Of a stretch of DNA of 64,000 bases, positions 1-8,027 are shown in pieces. Location of the stretch: contig NZ_CP114905.1 in NCBI RefSeq assembly GCF_027497195.1, forward strand, positions 7,728,001 through 7,792,000, in the 5' to 3' direction. A program made the position numbers and the translations under genes. Origin of the DNA: Streptomyces sp. WMMC500 (GTDB lineage Bacteria; Actinomycetota; Actinomycetes; Streptomycetales; Streptomycetaceae). The notes under the pieces were generated by a model. The model had not been told where the DNA came from. It did not search any database and was given only the letters and a program-made list of their open reading frames with translations. Position 1 is the first letter of the stretch. Each line of letters opens with the position of its first letter.

Positions 1-2
1 GG

Positions 3-113
3 CGCCGGCTGACCATCCCGCCGCACCTGGCCTACGGCGAGGCCGGCGCCGGCGGCGGCCGGATCAAGCCGGGCGAGACGCTGATCTTCGTCTGCGACCT
101 GGTCGCGGTCTGA
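3..113 (+). CDS. FKBP-type peptidyl-prolyl cis-trans isomerase, C-terminal end only
   Basis: Only the last 36 codons are in the window; the start lies to the left. The translation contains IPPHLAYGEAGAGG followed by IKPGETLIFVCDLVAV and a TGA stop, the typical closing beta strands of FKBP-family prolyl isomerases (the conserved PxxLAYG...I.p...L.F.v.L pattern). FKBPs catalyse cis-trans isomerisation of X-Pro bonds and help protein folding; whether this one is cytosolic or a lipoprotein cannot be told from the fragment. In Streptomyces one or two FKBP genes sit just upstream of pafB-pafC near the Pup-proteasome genes, which fits the neighbours here. A terminator-like hairpin follows at once. 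Confidence 0.85.
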   Translation, partial: RRLTIPPHLAYGEAGAGGGRIKPGETLIFVCDLVAV

Positions 114-143
114 CGGCACCGTCCGCACGGAGCGGAGCGCAGG

Positions 144-168
144 GCCCTCGTCGTACGGCGAGGGCTTT
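144..168 (+). terminator. Intrinsic terminator-like hairpin after the FKBP gene
   Basis: GCCCTCG (144-150) and CGAGGGC (159-165) form a perfect 7-bp stem around an 8-base loop and are followed by TTTCGCTTT. It lies 31 bases past the FKBP stop and just before the putative pafB promoter, so it probably ends the upstream transcript. Confidence 0.6.
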
Positions 169-172
169 CGCT

Positions 173-201
173 TTGGCCGCCGGGCCCGGGCGGAGTACGG
201 T
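173..201 (+). promoter_or_regulatory. Putative pafB-pafC promoter
   Basis: TTGGCC (173-178), a 17-base spacer and TACGGT (196-201) resemble a principal-sigma-factor promoter. This gives a leader of about 85 bases before the pafB ATG at 293. Pattern match only. Confidence 0.4.
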
Positions 202-292
202 CGTCATCTGCGAACACCGGCGACACGTGCGGACGACGGTCGCCGGCGGCGGCTACCGGCTGCCCCGGACGGGCGACAAGGAGACCCCCTCG

Positions 293-1309
293 ATGGCGAT
301 CGCCAAGGCGGAGCGGCTGATGTGCCTGGCGCTGTGCCTGCTCGGCACCGGCCGCCCGCTCAGCAAGCGTGAGCTGCGCACGTCCATCGAGGCGTACGTG
401 GAAGCCTTCGGACCGGGCCACGGAACGGCGTTCGGCTCGGACACGTCCGGCGAGGACGCCTTCAACCGGATGTTCGAGCGGGACAAGGACGACCTGCGCG
501 AGCTGGGCATGGTCATCGACACGGTGGAGGGCCTGGACGGCGAGCCGGGCTACCTGGCGCGCCGGGACCACAACAGACTGCCGCCCGTCACCCTCGACGC
601 CGAGGAGGCCGCCGCCCTCGGAGTGGCCGCGAAAGTCTGGCAGCAGGCCCGGCTCGCCGGCGCTGCCAGCGGCGCGCTGCAGAAGCTGCGCGCCGCCGGG
701 ATGCCGCTCGCCGAGGCGGCCGGCGGCCCCGATGCCGGCGCGGTGGAGCAGGTCAGCGCGCTGGAGCCGCGGATTCCGGTACGCGAGGCGGCGTTCGAGC
801 CGCTGATGCTCGCCTGCCGTGACCGCCGGCCCGTCGTCTTCCCGTACCGCAAGGCCAATGCGGCCCGCCCGGAGGAGCGGCACGTCGAGCCGTGGCAGTT
901 GGAGTGCTGGCGCGGCCACTGGTATCTCGTCGGCCACGACCGCGGCCGCGACGCCGAGCGCGTCTTCCGGCTCTCGCGGATCACCGGCCGGGTCCGCACC
1001 CGCGGCCGCGGCTTCACGGCCGAGGTGCCGGACCGCGTGACCGTTCGCGAGACCGTCGAGCGCTGGGCCGGCGAGAGCGCCGACCGCTCGGCGCTTATCC
1101 GGCTGCGCGTCGGCGCCGGCTACCCGCTGCGCGCCCGCGCGTACGGCATCCGCGAGGCCGTGCTGCCCGGCTGGGACGAGCTGGAGATCCCGTACGGGCA
1201 CGGGCTGGACGCCTGGCTGGTGGAGTTCGGGCCCGACGTGGTCGTCCTGGAGCCCGCCGAGCTGCGGGCCGACGTCATCGACCGGCTGCGTGCCGTGGCC
1301 AAGGGCTGA
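293..1309 (+). CDS. pafB: PafB, WYL-domain transcriptional regulator
   Basis: 338 residues. The N-terminus (MAIAKAERLMCLALCLLG) and the following winged-helix-like region match PafB proteins; the WYL domain lies around residues 180-270, with a WYLVGHDRGR segment and the downstream FRLSRI strand. In mycobacteria PafB and PafC form a heteromeric activator of the LexA/RecA-independent DNA-damage response; the name comes from the neighbouring proteasome accessory gene pafA, although these proteins are not needed for pupylation. The start is the ATG after an AAGGAGA ribosome site at 279-285; an earlier in-frame extension lacks the family N-terminus. pafC follows 17 bases downstream, so the two are almost surely co-transcribed. 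Confidence 0.9.
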   Translation: MAIAKAERLMCLALCLLGTGRPLSKRELRTSIEAYVEAFGPGHGTAFGSDTSGEDAFNRMFERDKDDLRELGMVIDTVEGLDGEPGYLARRDHNRLPPVTLDAEEAAALGVAAKVWQQARLAGAASGALQKLRAAGMPLAEAAGGPDAGAVEQVSALEPRIPVREAAFEPLMLACRDRRPVVFPYRKANAARPEERHVEPWQLECWRGHWYLVGHDRGRDAERVFRLSRITGRVRTRGRGFTAEVPDRVTVRETVERWAGESADRSALIRLRVGAGYPLRARAYGIREAVLPGWDELEIPYGHGLDAWLVEFGPDVVVLEPAELRADVIDRLRAVAKG

Positions 1310-1326
1310 GGGGGGACGGGGGAGCA

Positions 1327-2280
1327 GTGGCGAGCGCCATCGACCAGACCAGGCGGATGCTGTCGCTGGTGACGTACCTGCGGGAGCGCAACGGCGCGTA
1401 TCTCTCGGACGTCGCCCGCGCCTTCGGTGTCACCGAGGACGAGCTGATCGCCGACCTGGACGTACTGCCCATGTGCGGGACGAGCTTCCGCGGCGGCGAC
1501 CTGCTCGACATCGACACCGACGGCGAGCGCATCTGGTTCCGCAACCCCGAGTCCACCGGCACTGGTGAGCCGCTGCGCCTGGCCGCCGACGAGGCCACCG
1601 CCCTGCTCGTCGCCGCCCGGGCCGTGGCCACGCTGCCGGGGCTGCGCGCCGGCGACCGGCAGGCGCTGCTGCGGGCCACCGCGAAGCTGGAGGCCGCGGC
1701 CGGTGAGTCGGCCGCGGCCAGCTCCAGTCTGTCGGTGACGTTCGAGTCCGAGGGCGGGGTCTTCGCCGAGGTGGACCGGGCCATCTCCGAGCGGCGCCGG
1801 CTGTGGCTGCGGTACTACTCGCCGTCCCGCGACGAGCTGACCGAGCGGGAGATCGACCCGATCCGGCTGGTCTCCGTCGGGCACACCTACGTGGAGGCGT
1901 GGTGCCGGCTGTCGGAGGCCCGGCGCACGTTCCGGCTCGACCGGGTCGCCGAGATCCGGATCCTCGACGCCCCGGCCGACCCCCCGCCCGTCGAGCTGCG
2001 CGACCTGTCCGAGGGCATCGTCCAGCCGTCCGCGGAGGACCCCGAGGTCGTCATCGAGGTGGGCCCCGGCGGCCGTTGGGTCGCCGAGTACTACCCGCAC
2101 GACAGCGCGGAGGAACTGCCCGACGGGGGCCTGCGGATCTCGCTGCGCGCCCCCGATCCGGCATCGCTGCGCCGGCTGGCGCTGCGGCTGGGGCGGGACG
2201 GGCGGATCGTCGCCCCGGGCGACCTGGCGGACAGCGCGCGTGACGCCGCCGTCAAGGCGCTGACCGCGTACGACGTTTAG
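1327..2280 (+). CDS. pafC: PafC, WYL-domain transcriptional regulator
   Basis: 317 residues, the partner of PafB. The N-terminal half has a helix-turn-helix-like region (RMLSLVTYLRERNGAYLSDVARAFGV, split here only by description) and the WYL-type sensor strand region lies around residues 150-230, with RLWLRYYSPSRDE and FRLDRVAEI. In mycobacteria PafBC responds to DNA damage; the WYL domain is thought to bind a nucleic-acid ligand. The GTG start follows a GGGGGA purine run, and the reading frame before it has no family similarity. It lies 17 bases after pafB and is followed by about 110 bases before the next gene. Confidence 0.88.
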   Translation: MASAIDQTRRMLSLVTYLRERNGAYLSDVARAFGVTEDELIADLDVLPMCGTSFRGGDLLDIDTDGERIWFRNPESTGTGEPLRLAADEATALLVAARAVATLPGLRAGDRQALLRATAKLEAAAGESAAASSSLSVTFESEGGVFAEVDRAISERRRLWLRYYSPSRDELTEREIDPIRLVSVGHTYVEAWCRLSEARRTFRLDRVAEIRILDAPADPPPVELRDLSEGIVQPSAEDPEVVIEVGPGGRWVAEYYPHDSAEELPDGGLRISLRAPDPASLRRLALRLGRDGRIVAPGDLADSARDAAVKALTAYDV

Positions 2281-2389
2281 ATGCATGGTCGGCAATTCCG
2301 GCATAGAGGATATTGCGCACATGCCGGCGGTGGTCCCCTCCGGGGACGCCGGTGTCCTCCGTGGCCGCCGCGGCGGCTAGGCTGCGCCC

Positions 2390-2614
2390 ATGCTGTGGCC
2401 CATGACCGCCGTCGCCCTCGGTTTCCTCGGGCTCGTCGTCCTCGCCGTTCCCGCTGCTAGAGTCGGCCTGGAGGCCCGCCGGCTCGCCCGCCGGCTGGAC
2501 GATGCGGCGCAGCAGGTCAGCCGCGTGACGCGGGATCTGGAGCGCTCGGCGGCGGACGTCGCCCGGCGGGCGGGGCCGACAAGTGACCTCCCCGGATCCG
2601 ATTTCGGGAGGTAG
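2390..2614 (+). CDS. Small single-span membrane protein of unknown function
   Basis: 74 residues. Residues 1-25 are a strongly hydrophobic helix (VALGFLGLVVLAVP) followed by a charged helix rich in Arg, Asp and Gln (about 28-60) that could form a coiled coil, so the likely topology is an N-terminal anchor with a cytoplasmic tail. TAGGCT at 2378-2383 stands exactly six bases before the ATG and no Shine-Dalgarno sequence is present, the pattern of a leaderless Streptomyces gene. I do not recognise a family. It sits between pafC and tatA on the same strand; small proteins of this kind are common at this place in Streptomyces. Confidence 0.6.
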   Translation: MLWPMTAVALGFLGLVVLAVPAARVGLEARRLARRLDDAAQQVSRVTRDLERSAADVARRAGPTSDLPGSDFGR

Positions 2615-2748
2615 GCTGCAGATCGCGGCTCCGATGCGAGGCGGGGGCCACGATTGGTGTACGCCGGGGGATTGCCTGGAGTTCACCCCTGCGGGTTACG
2701 ATCGATCACGCCCAAACCCACGCAGCCTCGGTGAGAAGGTAGACGCAT

Positions 2749-3051
2749 ATGTTCGGACGGCTCGGCCCTACCGAGATCATCCTCATTCTCGTCGTCATCA
2801 TCCTGCTGTTCGGCGCGAAGAAGCTTCCGGACATGGCCCGTTCGCTGGGCAAGTCGGCCCGCATCCTCAAGAGCGAGGCCAAGGCCATGAAGAACGAGGG
2901 CAAGACGGACGAGGCCGCTCCCGCGGACCCGCCGCAGCCCGCGCCGAAGACCATCCAGGCCGCCCCCGGTGACGTGACCAGCTCCCGCCCGGTCAGTGAG
3001 CCGCAGGTGAACGACCAGCAGCCGCAGCAGCAGTCGCAGTCGCAGCGCTGA
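2749..3051 (+). CDS. tatA: Sec-independent translocase subunit TatA
   Basis: 100 residues. The classic TatA layout is visible: a short N-terminal membrane helix (ILILVVIILLF, about residues 8-20), the FGAKKLPDMARSLG hinge, and an amphipathic helix to about residue 50, then a Pro/Gln/Ala-rich cytoplasmic tail. TatA multimers form the pore by which folded proteins with a twin-arginine signal cross the membrane. tatC follows 61 bases downstream, so the pair is probably one operon; tatB is not in this window and in Streptomyces is usually elsewhere. The ATG follows a GAGAAGG-type ribosome site. Confidence 0.96.
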   Translation: MFGRLGPTEIILILVVIILLFGAKKLPDMARSLGKSARILKSEAKAMKNEGKTDEAAPADPPQPAPKTIQAAPGDVTSSRPVSEPQVNDQQPQQQSQSQR

Positions 3052-3112
3052 CGAAACCGCAGGGGCACACCGCGGCCGGAGACGGCCTCGCGGCACGAGA
3101 TGAGGACGTGGG

Positions 3113-4117
3113 TTGCTAAGCGTTGCCCGCCGTAAGGAGCGCAAAGAGCGCAAGGAGAAGGACCCCGAGGGGCGCATGCCCCTTGCGGAGCACCTGCGGG
3201 AGCTGCGTGACCGGCTGATCAAGGCTGTCGGGGCCATCCTCGTCGTCTGCATCGTCGCGCTCTTCTTCTATCAGGACATCGTCGACTTCCTGATGGATCC
3301 GGTGCTCGAGTCCGTCGGCTGCCCCGACGACCTCGACGCGTCGGAGATCGGCAAGGAGGAGGACTGCGCCTCCTTCACGGTCAACGGCCTCATCTCGCCG
3401 TTCACCATCATGCTGAAGGTCTCCTTCATGACCGGCATGGTGATCTCGACGCCGATCTGGCTGTACCAGTTGTGGGCGTTCCTGGCACCCGGGCTGCACA
3501 AGGAAGAGAAGAAGTACTCGCTCGGATTCGTCGCCGCGGGCGTGCCGCTCTTCCTCGGCGGCGCCTTCTTCGCGTACAAGATCCTGCCGACCACGGCCGA
3601 GGTGCTGCTGGAGTTCACTCCGGAGAACGCCACCAACCTGCTGCCGCTGCCGGAGTTCATCGACCTGCTGACCCGCATGGTCGTGGTCTTCGGGCTCGCC
3701 TTCGAGCTGCCGCTCGTGCTGGTGATGCTCAACATGGGCGGCGCCGTCACCGGGCGCCGCATGCTCGGCTGGTGGCGGGCCATGATCTTCGGCATCGTCG
3801 CCTTCGGCGCCATCGCCACCCCCAGCACCGACCCGATCGGGATGTTCGCGCTGGCCGGTCCGGTGATCGTGCTGTACTTCATGGCGACCGGGTTCTCCCT
3901 GCTCAACGACCGCCGCCGGGCCCGTATCGCGGCCCGTGGCCCGGCGGACGACGAGGCGTCCGACCTCGACCTCACGCCGGAGGCCGTGGGCGACGTGGAG
4001 CCCGTGGGCGCCTCGGCGTCGCTGCCGGAGCAGTCCACCGGCGAGGCCGACAGCGCCGGCGGCGCCGGCGCGGGGGACAGCACGCCCCGCAGAAATGGTT
4101 ACGACGACGCCACCTGA
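3113..4117 (+). CDS. tatC: Sec-independent translocase subunit TatC
   Basis: 334 residues with six membrane spans in the first 270. The family signature near the N-terminus (MPLAEHLRELRDRL, about residues 22-35) contacts the twin-arginine signal peptide, and TPSTDPIG before the last spans is also typical. TatC is the signal receptor of the Tat pathway and works with TatA and TatB. The start is a TTG; an ATG in frame at MPLAEHLREL would remove the basic leader that other Streptomyces TatC proteins have. The tail after residue 280 is long, acidic and Ser/Ala-rich. A Tat-type substrate is encoded in this window at 43011-44288. Confidence 0.95.
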   Translation: MLSVARRKERKERKEKDPEGRMPLAEHLRELRDRLIKAVGAILVVCIVALFFYQDIVDFLMDPVLESVGCPDDLDASEIGKEEDCASFTVNGLISPFTIMLKVSFMTGMVISTPIWLYQLWAFLAPGLHKEEKKYSLGFVAAGVPLFLGGAFFAYKILPTTAEVLLEFTPENATNLLPLPEFIDLLTRMVVVFGLAFELPLVLVMLNMGGAVTGRRMLGWWRAMIFGIVAFGAIATPSTDPIGMFALAGPVIVLYFMATGFSLLNDRRRARIAARGPADDEASDLDLTPEAVGDVEPVGASASLPEQSTGEADSAGGAGAGDSTPRRNGYDDAT

Positions 4118-4134
4118 CCGCTAGGGTCACGCGG

Positions 4135-5025
4135 GTGACCAGCGATATCACCGTGTTCGTCAACCCCACCGCGGGCCGCGGCCGGGGCGCCAAGGCCGCC
4201 CCCGTCGTCGCCGACGCCCTGCGCGAGGCCGGCTACGAGGTGACCACCGTCCGTGGCCGCGACGCGGCCGGAGCGCTCGCCGGCGCCCGCGAGGCCGTCG
4301 CCGCGGGCACGGGGGCGCTCATATCGGTCGGCGGCGACGGCATGGCCGCCCTCGCCCTGCAGGCCGTGGCGGGCACCGAGGTGCCCGTGGGCGTCGTGGC
4401 CGTGGGCACCGGGAACGACTTCGCCCGCGCCACCGGGTTGCCCGTGCGCGACCCCGCCGCCGCGGCGGAGGTCGTCGTCGGGGCCCTGGAGTCCGGCACG
4501 ACCCGGGCGATCGACCTGGGCAAGGCGGGGGACACGTACTTCGGCACCGTGCTGGCCTCCGGCTTCGACTCCCGCGTCAACGACCGGGGCAACCGGATGA
4601 GCTGGCCGCCCGGCCGCTTCAAATACGACGTGGCGATGGTCGCCGAGCTGGCGTCCTTCCGCCCGATCCCGTACCGGATGCGGCTCGACGACGGCCCCGA
4701 GACCGAGATCGAGGCGACCCTCGTCGCCGTCGGAAACGGCCCGTCGTACGGCGGCGGCATGCGGATCTGCCACGAGGCACGGATGGACGACGGGCTCTTC
4801 GACATCACCGTCGTCGGCCGGTGCAGCCGGCGCACGCTGCTGCGGGTCTTCCCGCGGGTTTACAAGGGCACGCACCTGACCCATCCGGTCGTCACCGTGC
4901 ACCGGGCCGCGCGCGTGTCGCTGACCGCCGCGGACGTCACCGGGTACGCGGACGGGGAGCCGCTGGGTCCGCTGCCGCTGACCGCGGAGTGCGTGCCGGG
5001 CGCGGCCCGGGTGCTGGTGCGCTGA
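4135..5025 (+). CDS. Diacylglycerol/lipid kinase family protein (DagK-like)
   Basis: 296 residues. The catalytic domain begins at once (FVNPTAGRGRGAK, then the nucleotide-binding ISVGGDGMAALAL near residue 65 and GTGNDFARATGLP near 90), the pattern of the DAGK/YegS/BmrU lipid kinase family, which phosphorylates diacylglycerol or related lipids with ATP. The C-terminal beta-sandwich ends with YADGEPLGPLPL. GTG was chosen because TAGGGT (4122-4127) lies seven bases before it with no ribosome site, suggesting leaderless translation; its promoter overlaps the end of tatC. The exact lipid substrate cannot be told from sequence. Confidence 0.88.
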   Translation: MTSDITVFVNPTAGRGRGAKAAPVVADALREAGYEVTTVRGRDAAGALAGAREAVAAGTGALISVGGDGMAALALQAVAGTEVPVGVVAVGTGNDFARATGLPVRDPAAAAEVVVGALESGTTRAIDLGKAGDTYFGTVLASGFDSRVNDRGNRMSWPPGRFKYDVAMVAELASFRPIPYRMRLDDGPETEIEATLVAVGNGPSYGGGMRICHEARMDDGLFDITVVGRCSRRTLLRVFPRVYKGTHLTHPVVTVHRAARVSLTAADVTGYADGEPLGPLPLTAECVPGAARVLVR

Positions 5026-5152
5026 GCCGCCCGGCCGGGCCGGGTGCGCGCCCCGCCGGCCCCGGCCCGGGCCTGCCGCCGTCCGGCTGACCTGGGGCCG
5101 TGCGCAAAGATCGGGTGCGCTGTCGGCGGCGCCCGGTAGGCTCGTAACCACG

Positions 5153-7990
5153 ATGACCGACGAGCACATCCCTCCCGCCGAGGCGTACGCGGCGCACCGC
5201 CGCAGGGCCGCCGAGGAAGCCACCGCACTCGGCTCGTTCCGCGGGCTGTACGAGTTCGCGCTCGACCCCTTCCAGATCGACGCCTGCCGGGCCCTGGAGG
5301 ACGGCAGGGGCGTGCTGGTCGCGGCGCCCACCGGCTCCGGCAAGACGGTCGTCGGCGAGTTCGCCGTGCACCTCGCGCTGGAGCAGGGCCGCAAGTGCTT
5401 CTACACCACGCCGATCAAGGCGCTGTCGAACCAGAAGTACGGCGACCTCGTCCGCCGCTACGGCCCGGCGAAGGTCGGCCTGCTGACCGGCGACAACACG
5501 ATCAACTCCGAGGCCCCGGTGATCGTCATGACCACCGAGGTGCTGCGGAACATGCTGTACGCGGGCTCGCAGACCCTCCTCGGCCTCGGCTACGTGGTCA
5601 TGGACGAGGTGCACTACCTGTCCGACCGCTTCCGCGGCGCCGTCTGGGAAGAGGTGATCATCCACCTGCCGGAGTCCGTCACCCTGGTGTCGCTGTCGGC
5701 GACGGTCTCCAACGCCGAGGAGTTCGGCTCCTGGCTCGACACCGTGCGCGGCGACACCGCCGTGATCGTCTCCGAGCACCGCCCGGTGCCCCTGTGGCAG
5801 CACGTGATGGCCGGCCGCCGGATGTACGACCTGTTCGAGGAGCGCACCGCCGCCGGCGGCCGGCAGGAGCCCGCCAAGGCGGTCAACCCCGACCTGCTCC
5901 GGCTGGCCCGGCAGGAGTACTCCCGCCCGTCCGGCCCCCGCGACCGCCGCCGCGGCCGGGGCCGCGAGGCCGACCGCGAGCGCGAGCGCCGCTCCCGCTC
6001 CCGGGTGTGGACGCCCAGCCGCGTCGAGGTCATCGAGCGGCTGGACGCCGAGGCGCTGCTGCCGGCCATCACGTTCATCTTCAGCCGCGCCGGCTGCGAG
6101 GGCGCGGTGCAGCAGTGCCTCCACGCGGGCCTCAGGCTCAACGACGAGGAGGAGCGCGCCGCGGTCCGCGAGATCGCCGAGCTGCGGACGGTGGCGATCC
6201 CCCGCGAAGACCTGCACGTGCTGGGCTACTTCGACTGGCTGGAGGCCCTGGAGCGGGGCGTCGCCGCGCACCACGCCGGGATGCTGCCGACGTTCAAGGA
6301 GGTCGTCGAGGAGCTGTTCGCCAAGGGCCTGGTCAAGGCGGTGTTCGCGACCGAGACGCTGGCCCTGGGCATCAACATGCCGGCTCGCTCCGTGGTGCTG
6401 GAGAAGCTGGTGAAGTGGAACGGCGAGACCCACGCCGACGTCACCCCCGGCGAGTTCACGCAGCTCACGGGCCGCGCCGGGCGCCGCGGCATCGACGTCG
6501 AGGGCCACGCCGTGGTGCTGTGGCAGCGCGGCATGAGCCCGGAGTACGTCGCGGGCCTGGCCGGCACCCGCACGTATCCGCTGCGCTCCTCCTTCCGCCC
6601 GTCGTACAACATGGCGGTCAACCTCGTCGCCCAGTTCGGCCGGCACCGTACGCGCGAGCTGCTGGAGATGTCCTTCGCGCAGTTCCAGGCGGACAAGTCG
6701 GTCGTCGGCATCTCCCGCCAGGTGCAGAAGAACGAGGAGGGCCTGTCCGGCTACCGCGAGGCGATGACCTGCCACCTCGGCGACTTCGAGGAGTACGCGC
6801 GGCTGCGCCGCGACCTGAAGGACCGCGAGACGGAGCTGGCCCGCCAGGGCGCCGCCCAGCGGCGGGCCGCCGCCGCTGGCTCGCTGGAGAAGCTGCGCCC
6901 GGGCGACGTGATCCACGTGCCCACCGGCAAGTTCGCCGGCCTCGCCCTCGTCCTCGACCCCGGCACGCCCGCCGGCCGCACCAACGGCCACCGCGGCTTC
7001 GAGCACCACGACGGCCCCCGCCCGCTGGTGCTCACCGCCGCCCGGCAGGTCAAGCGGCTGGCCGCGATGGACTTCCCGGTGCCGGTGGAGCCGCTGGAGC
7101 GGATGCGCATCCCCAAGTCGTTCAACCCCAGGAGCCCGCAGTCCCGCCGTGATCTGGCCTCCGCGCTGCGCACCAAGGCCGGCCACCTGGAGCCGCGGCG
7201 GCACCGCAAGGAGCGCGCCCCCGCCGCCGACGACGCCGAGATCGCCCGGCTGCGCAAGGCGATCCGCGCCCACCCGTGCCACGGCTGCGACCAGCGCGAG
7301 GACCACGCCCGCTGGGCCGAGCGCTACCACCGGCTGCTGCGCGACACCCGGCAACTGGAGCGCCGTATCGAGGGCCGGACGAACACCATCGCCCGCACCT
7401 TCGACCGGGTCTACGCCCTCCTCACCGAGCTGGGCTACATCGCCGAGGAGGGCGGCGGCGAGAAGGTCACCGAGGACGGCCGCCGCCTCGCCCGGCTCTA
7501 CGGCGAGCTGGACCTGCTGGCCTCGGAGTGCCTGCGCGAGGGCGTCTGGGAGGGCCTGGGCCCCGCCGAGCTGGCCGCCTGCGCCTCCGCGCTGGTCTAC
7601 GAGGCCCGGCAGTCCGACGACGCGCTGCCGCCCAAGCTCCCCGGCGGCGGCGCCAAGCGGGCCCTGGGCGACATGGTGCGCATCTGGGGCCGGCTCGACG
7701 CCCTGGAGGAGGACCACCGCATCAGCCAGACCGAGGGCGTCGGCCAGCGCGAGCCGGACCTCGGCTTCGCCTGGGCCGCGTACCAGTGGGCGTCGGGGCG
7801 CAGCCTGGACGAGGTGCTGCGCGAGGCGGACATGCCGCCGGGTGACTTCGTGCGCTGGTGCAAGCAGTTGATCGACGTGCTCGGGCAGTTGTCCGGCGCG
7901 GCCGACCCCGAGAGCACGGTCGCGGGCAGCGCCCGCAAGGCGGTCGACAAGGTGCTGCGCGGCGTCGTGGCGTACAGCTCGGTGGGCTGA
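5153..7990 (+). CDS. helY: DEAD/DEAH-box RNA helicase, Ski2/HelY family
   Basis: 945 residues, normal for actinobacterial HelY. Motif I (APTGSGKT) is at residues 58-65, the DEVH box near 150, SLSATVSN near 180, and the second RecA domain has TLALGINMPAR and [12 protein letters not shown] near 430-450. A basic Arg-rich insert (about 260-285) interrupts the core. The C-terminal half carries the DSHCT-like domain and a conserved HPCHGCDQREDH cysteine/histidine segment near 705. Proteins of this family unwind RNA for the degradation machinery. TAGGCT at 5137-5142 is ten bases before the ATG, so a very short leader is likely. Confidence 0.93.
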   Translation: MTDEHIPPAEAYAAHRRRAAEEATALGSFRGLYEFALDPFQIDACRALEDGRGVLVAAPTGSGKTVVGEFAVHLALEQGRKCFYTTPIKALSNQKYGDLVRRYGPAKVGLLTGDNTINSEAPVIVMTTEVLRNMLYAGSQTLLGLGYVVMDEVHYLSDRFRGAVWEEVIIHLPESVTLVSLSATVSNAEEFGSWLDTVRGDTAVIVSEHRPVPLWQHVMAGRRMYDLFEERTAAGGRQEPAKAVNPDLLRLARQEYSRPSGPRDRRRGRGREADRERERRSRSRVWTPSRVEVIERLDAEALLPAITFIFSRAGCEGAVQQCLHAGLRLNDEEERAAVREIAELRTVAIPREDLHVLGYFDWLEALERGVAAHHAGMLPTFKEVVEELFAKGLVKAVFATETLALGINMPARSVVLEKLVKWNGETHADVTPGEFTQLTGRAGRRGIDVEGHAVVLWQRGMSPEYVAGLAGTRTYPLRSSFRPSYNMAVNLVAQFGRHRTRELLEMSFAQFQADKSVVGISRQVQKNEEGLSGYREAMTCHLGDFEEYARLRRDLKDRETELARQGAAQRRAAAAGSLEKLRPGDVIHVPTGKFAGLALVLDPGTPAGRTNGHRGFEHHDGPRPLVLTAARQVKRLAAMDFPVPVEPLERMRIPKSFNPRSPQSRRDLASALRTKAGHLEPRRHRKERAPAADDAEIARLRKAIRAHPCHGCDQREDHARWAERYHRLLRDTRQLERRIEGRTNTIARTFDRVYALLTELGYIAEEGGGEKVTEDGRRLARLYGELDLLASECLREGVWEGLGPAELAACASALVYEARQSDDALPPKLPGGGAKRALGDMVRIWGRLDALEEDHRISQTEGVGQREPDLGFAWAAYQWASGRSLDEVLREADMPPGDFVRWCKQLIDVLGQLSGAADPESTVAGSARKAVDKVLRGVVAYSSVG

Positions 7991-8027
7991 GCAGGACCGG
8001 GACTCCGCCGCGCACTACCCTTCCCGG

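Noticed and set aside
4937..7717. Very long open frame antisense to helY
   Set aside because: Shadow caused by high GC bias; composition is low-complexity and the + strand frame encodes a full helicase.
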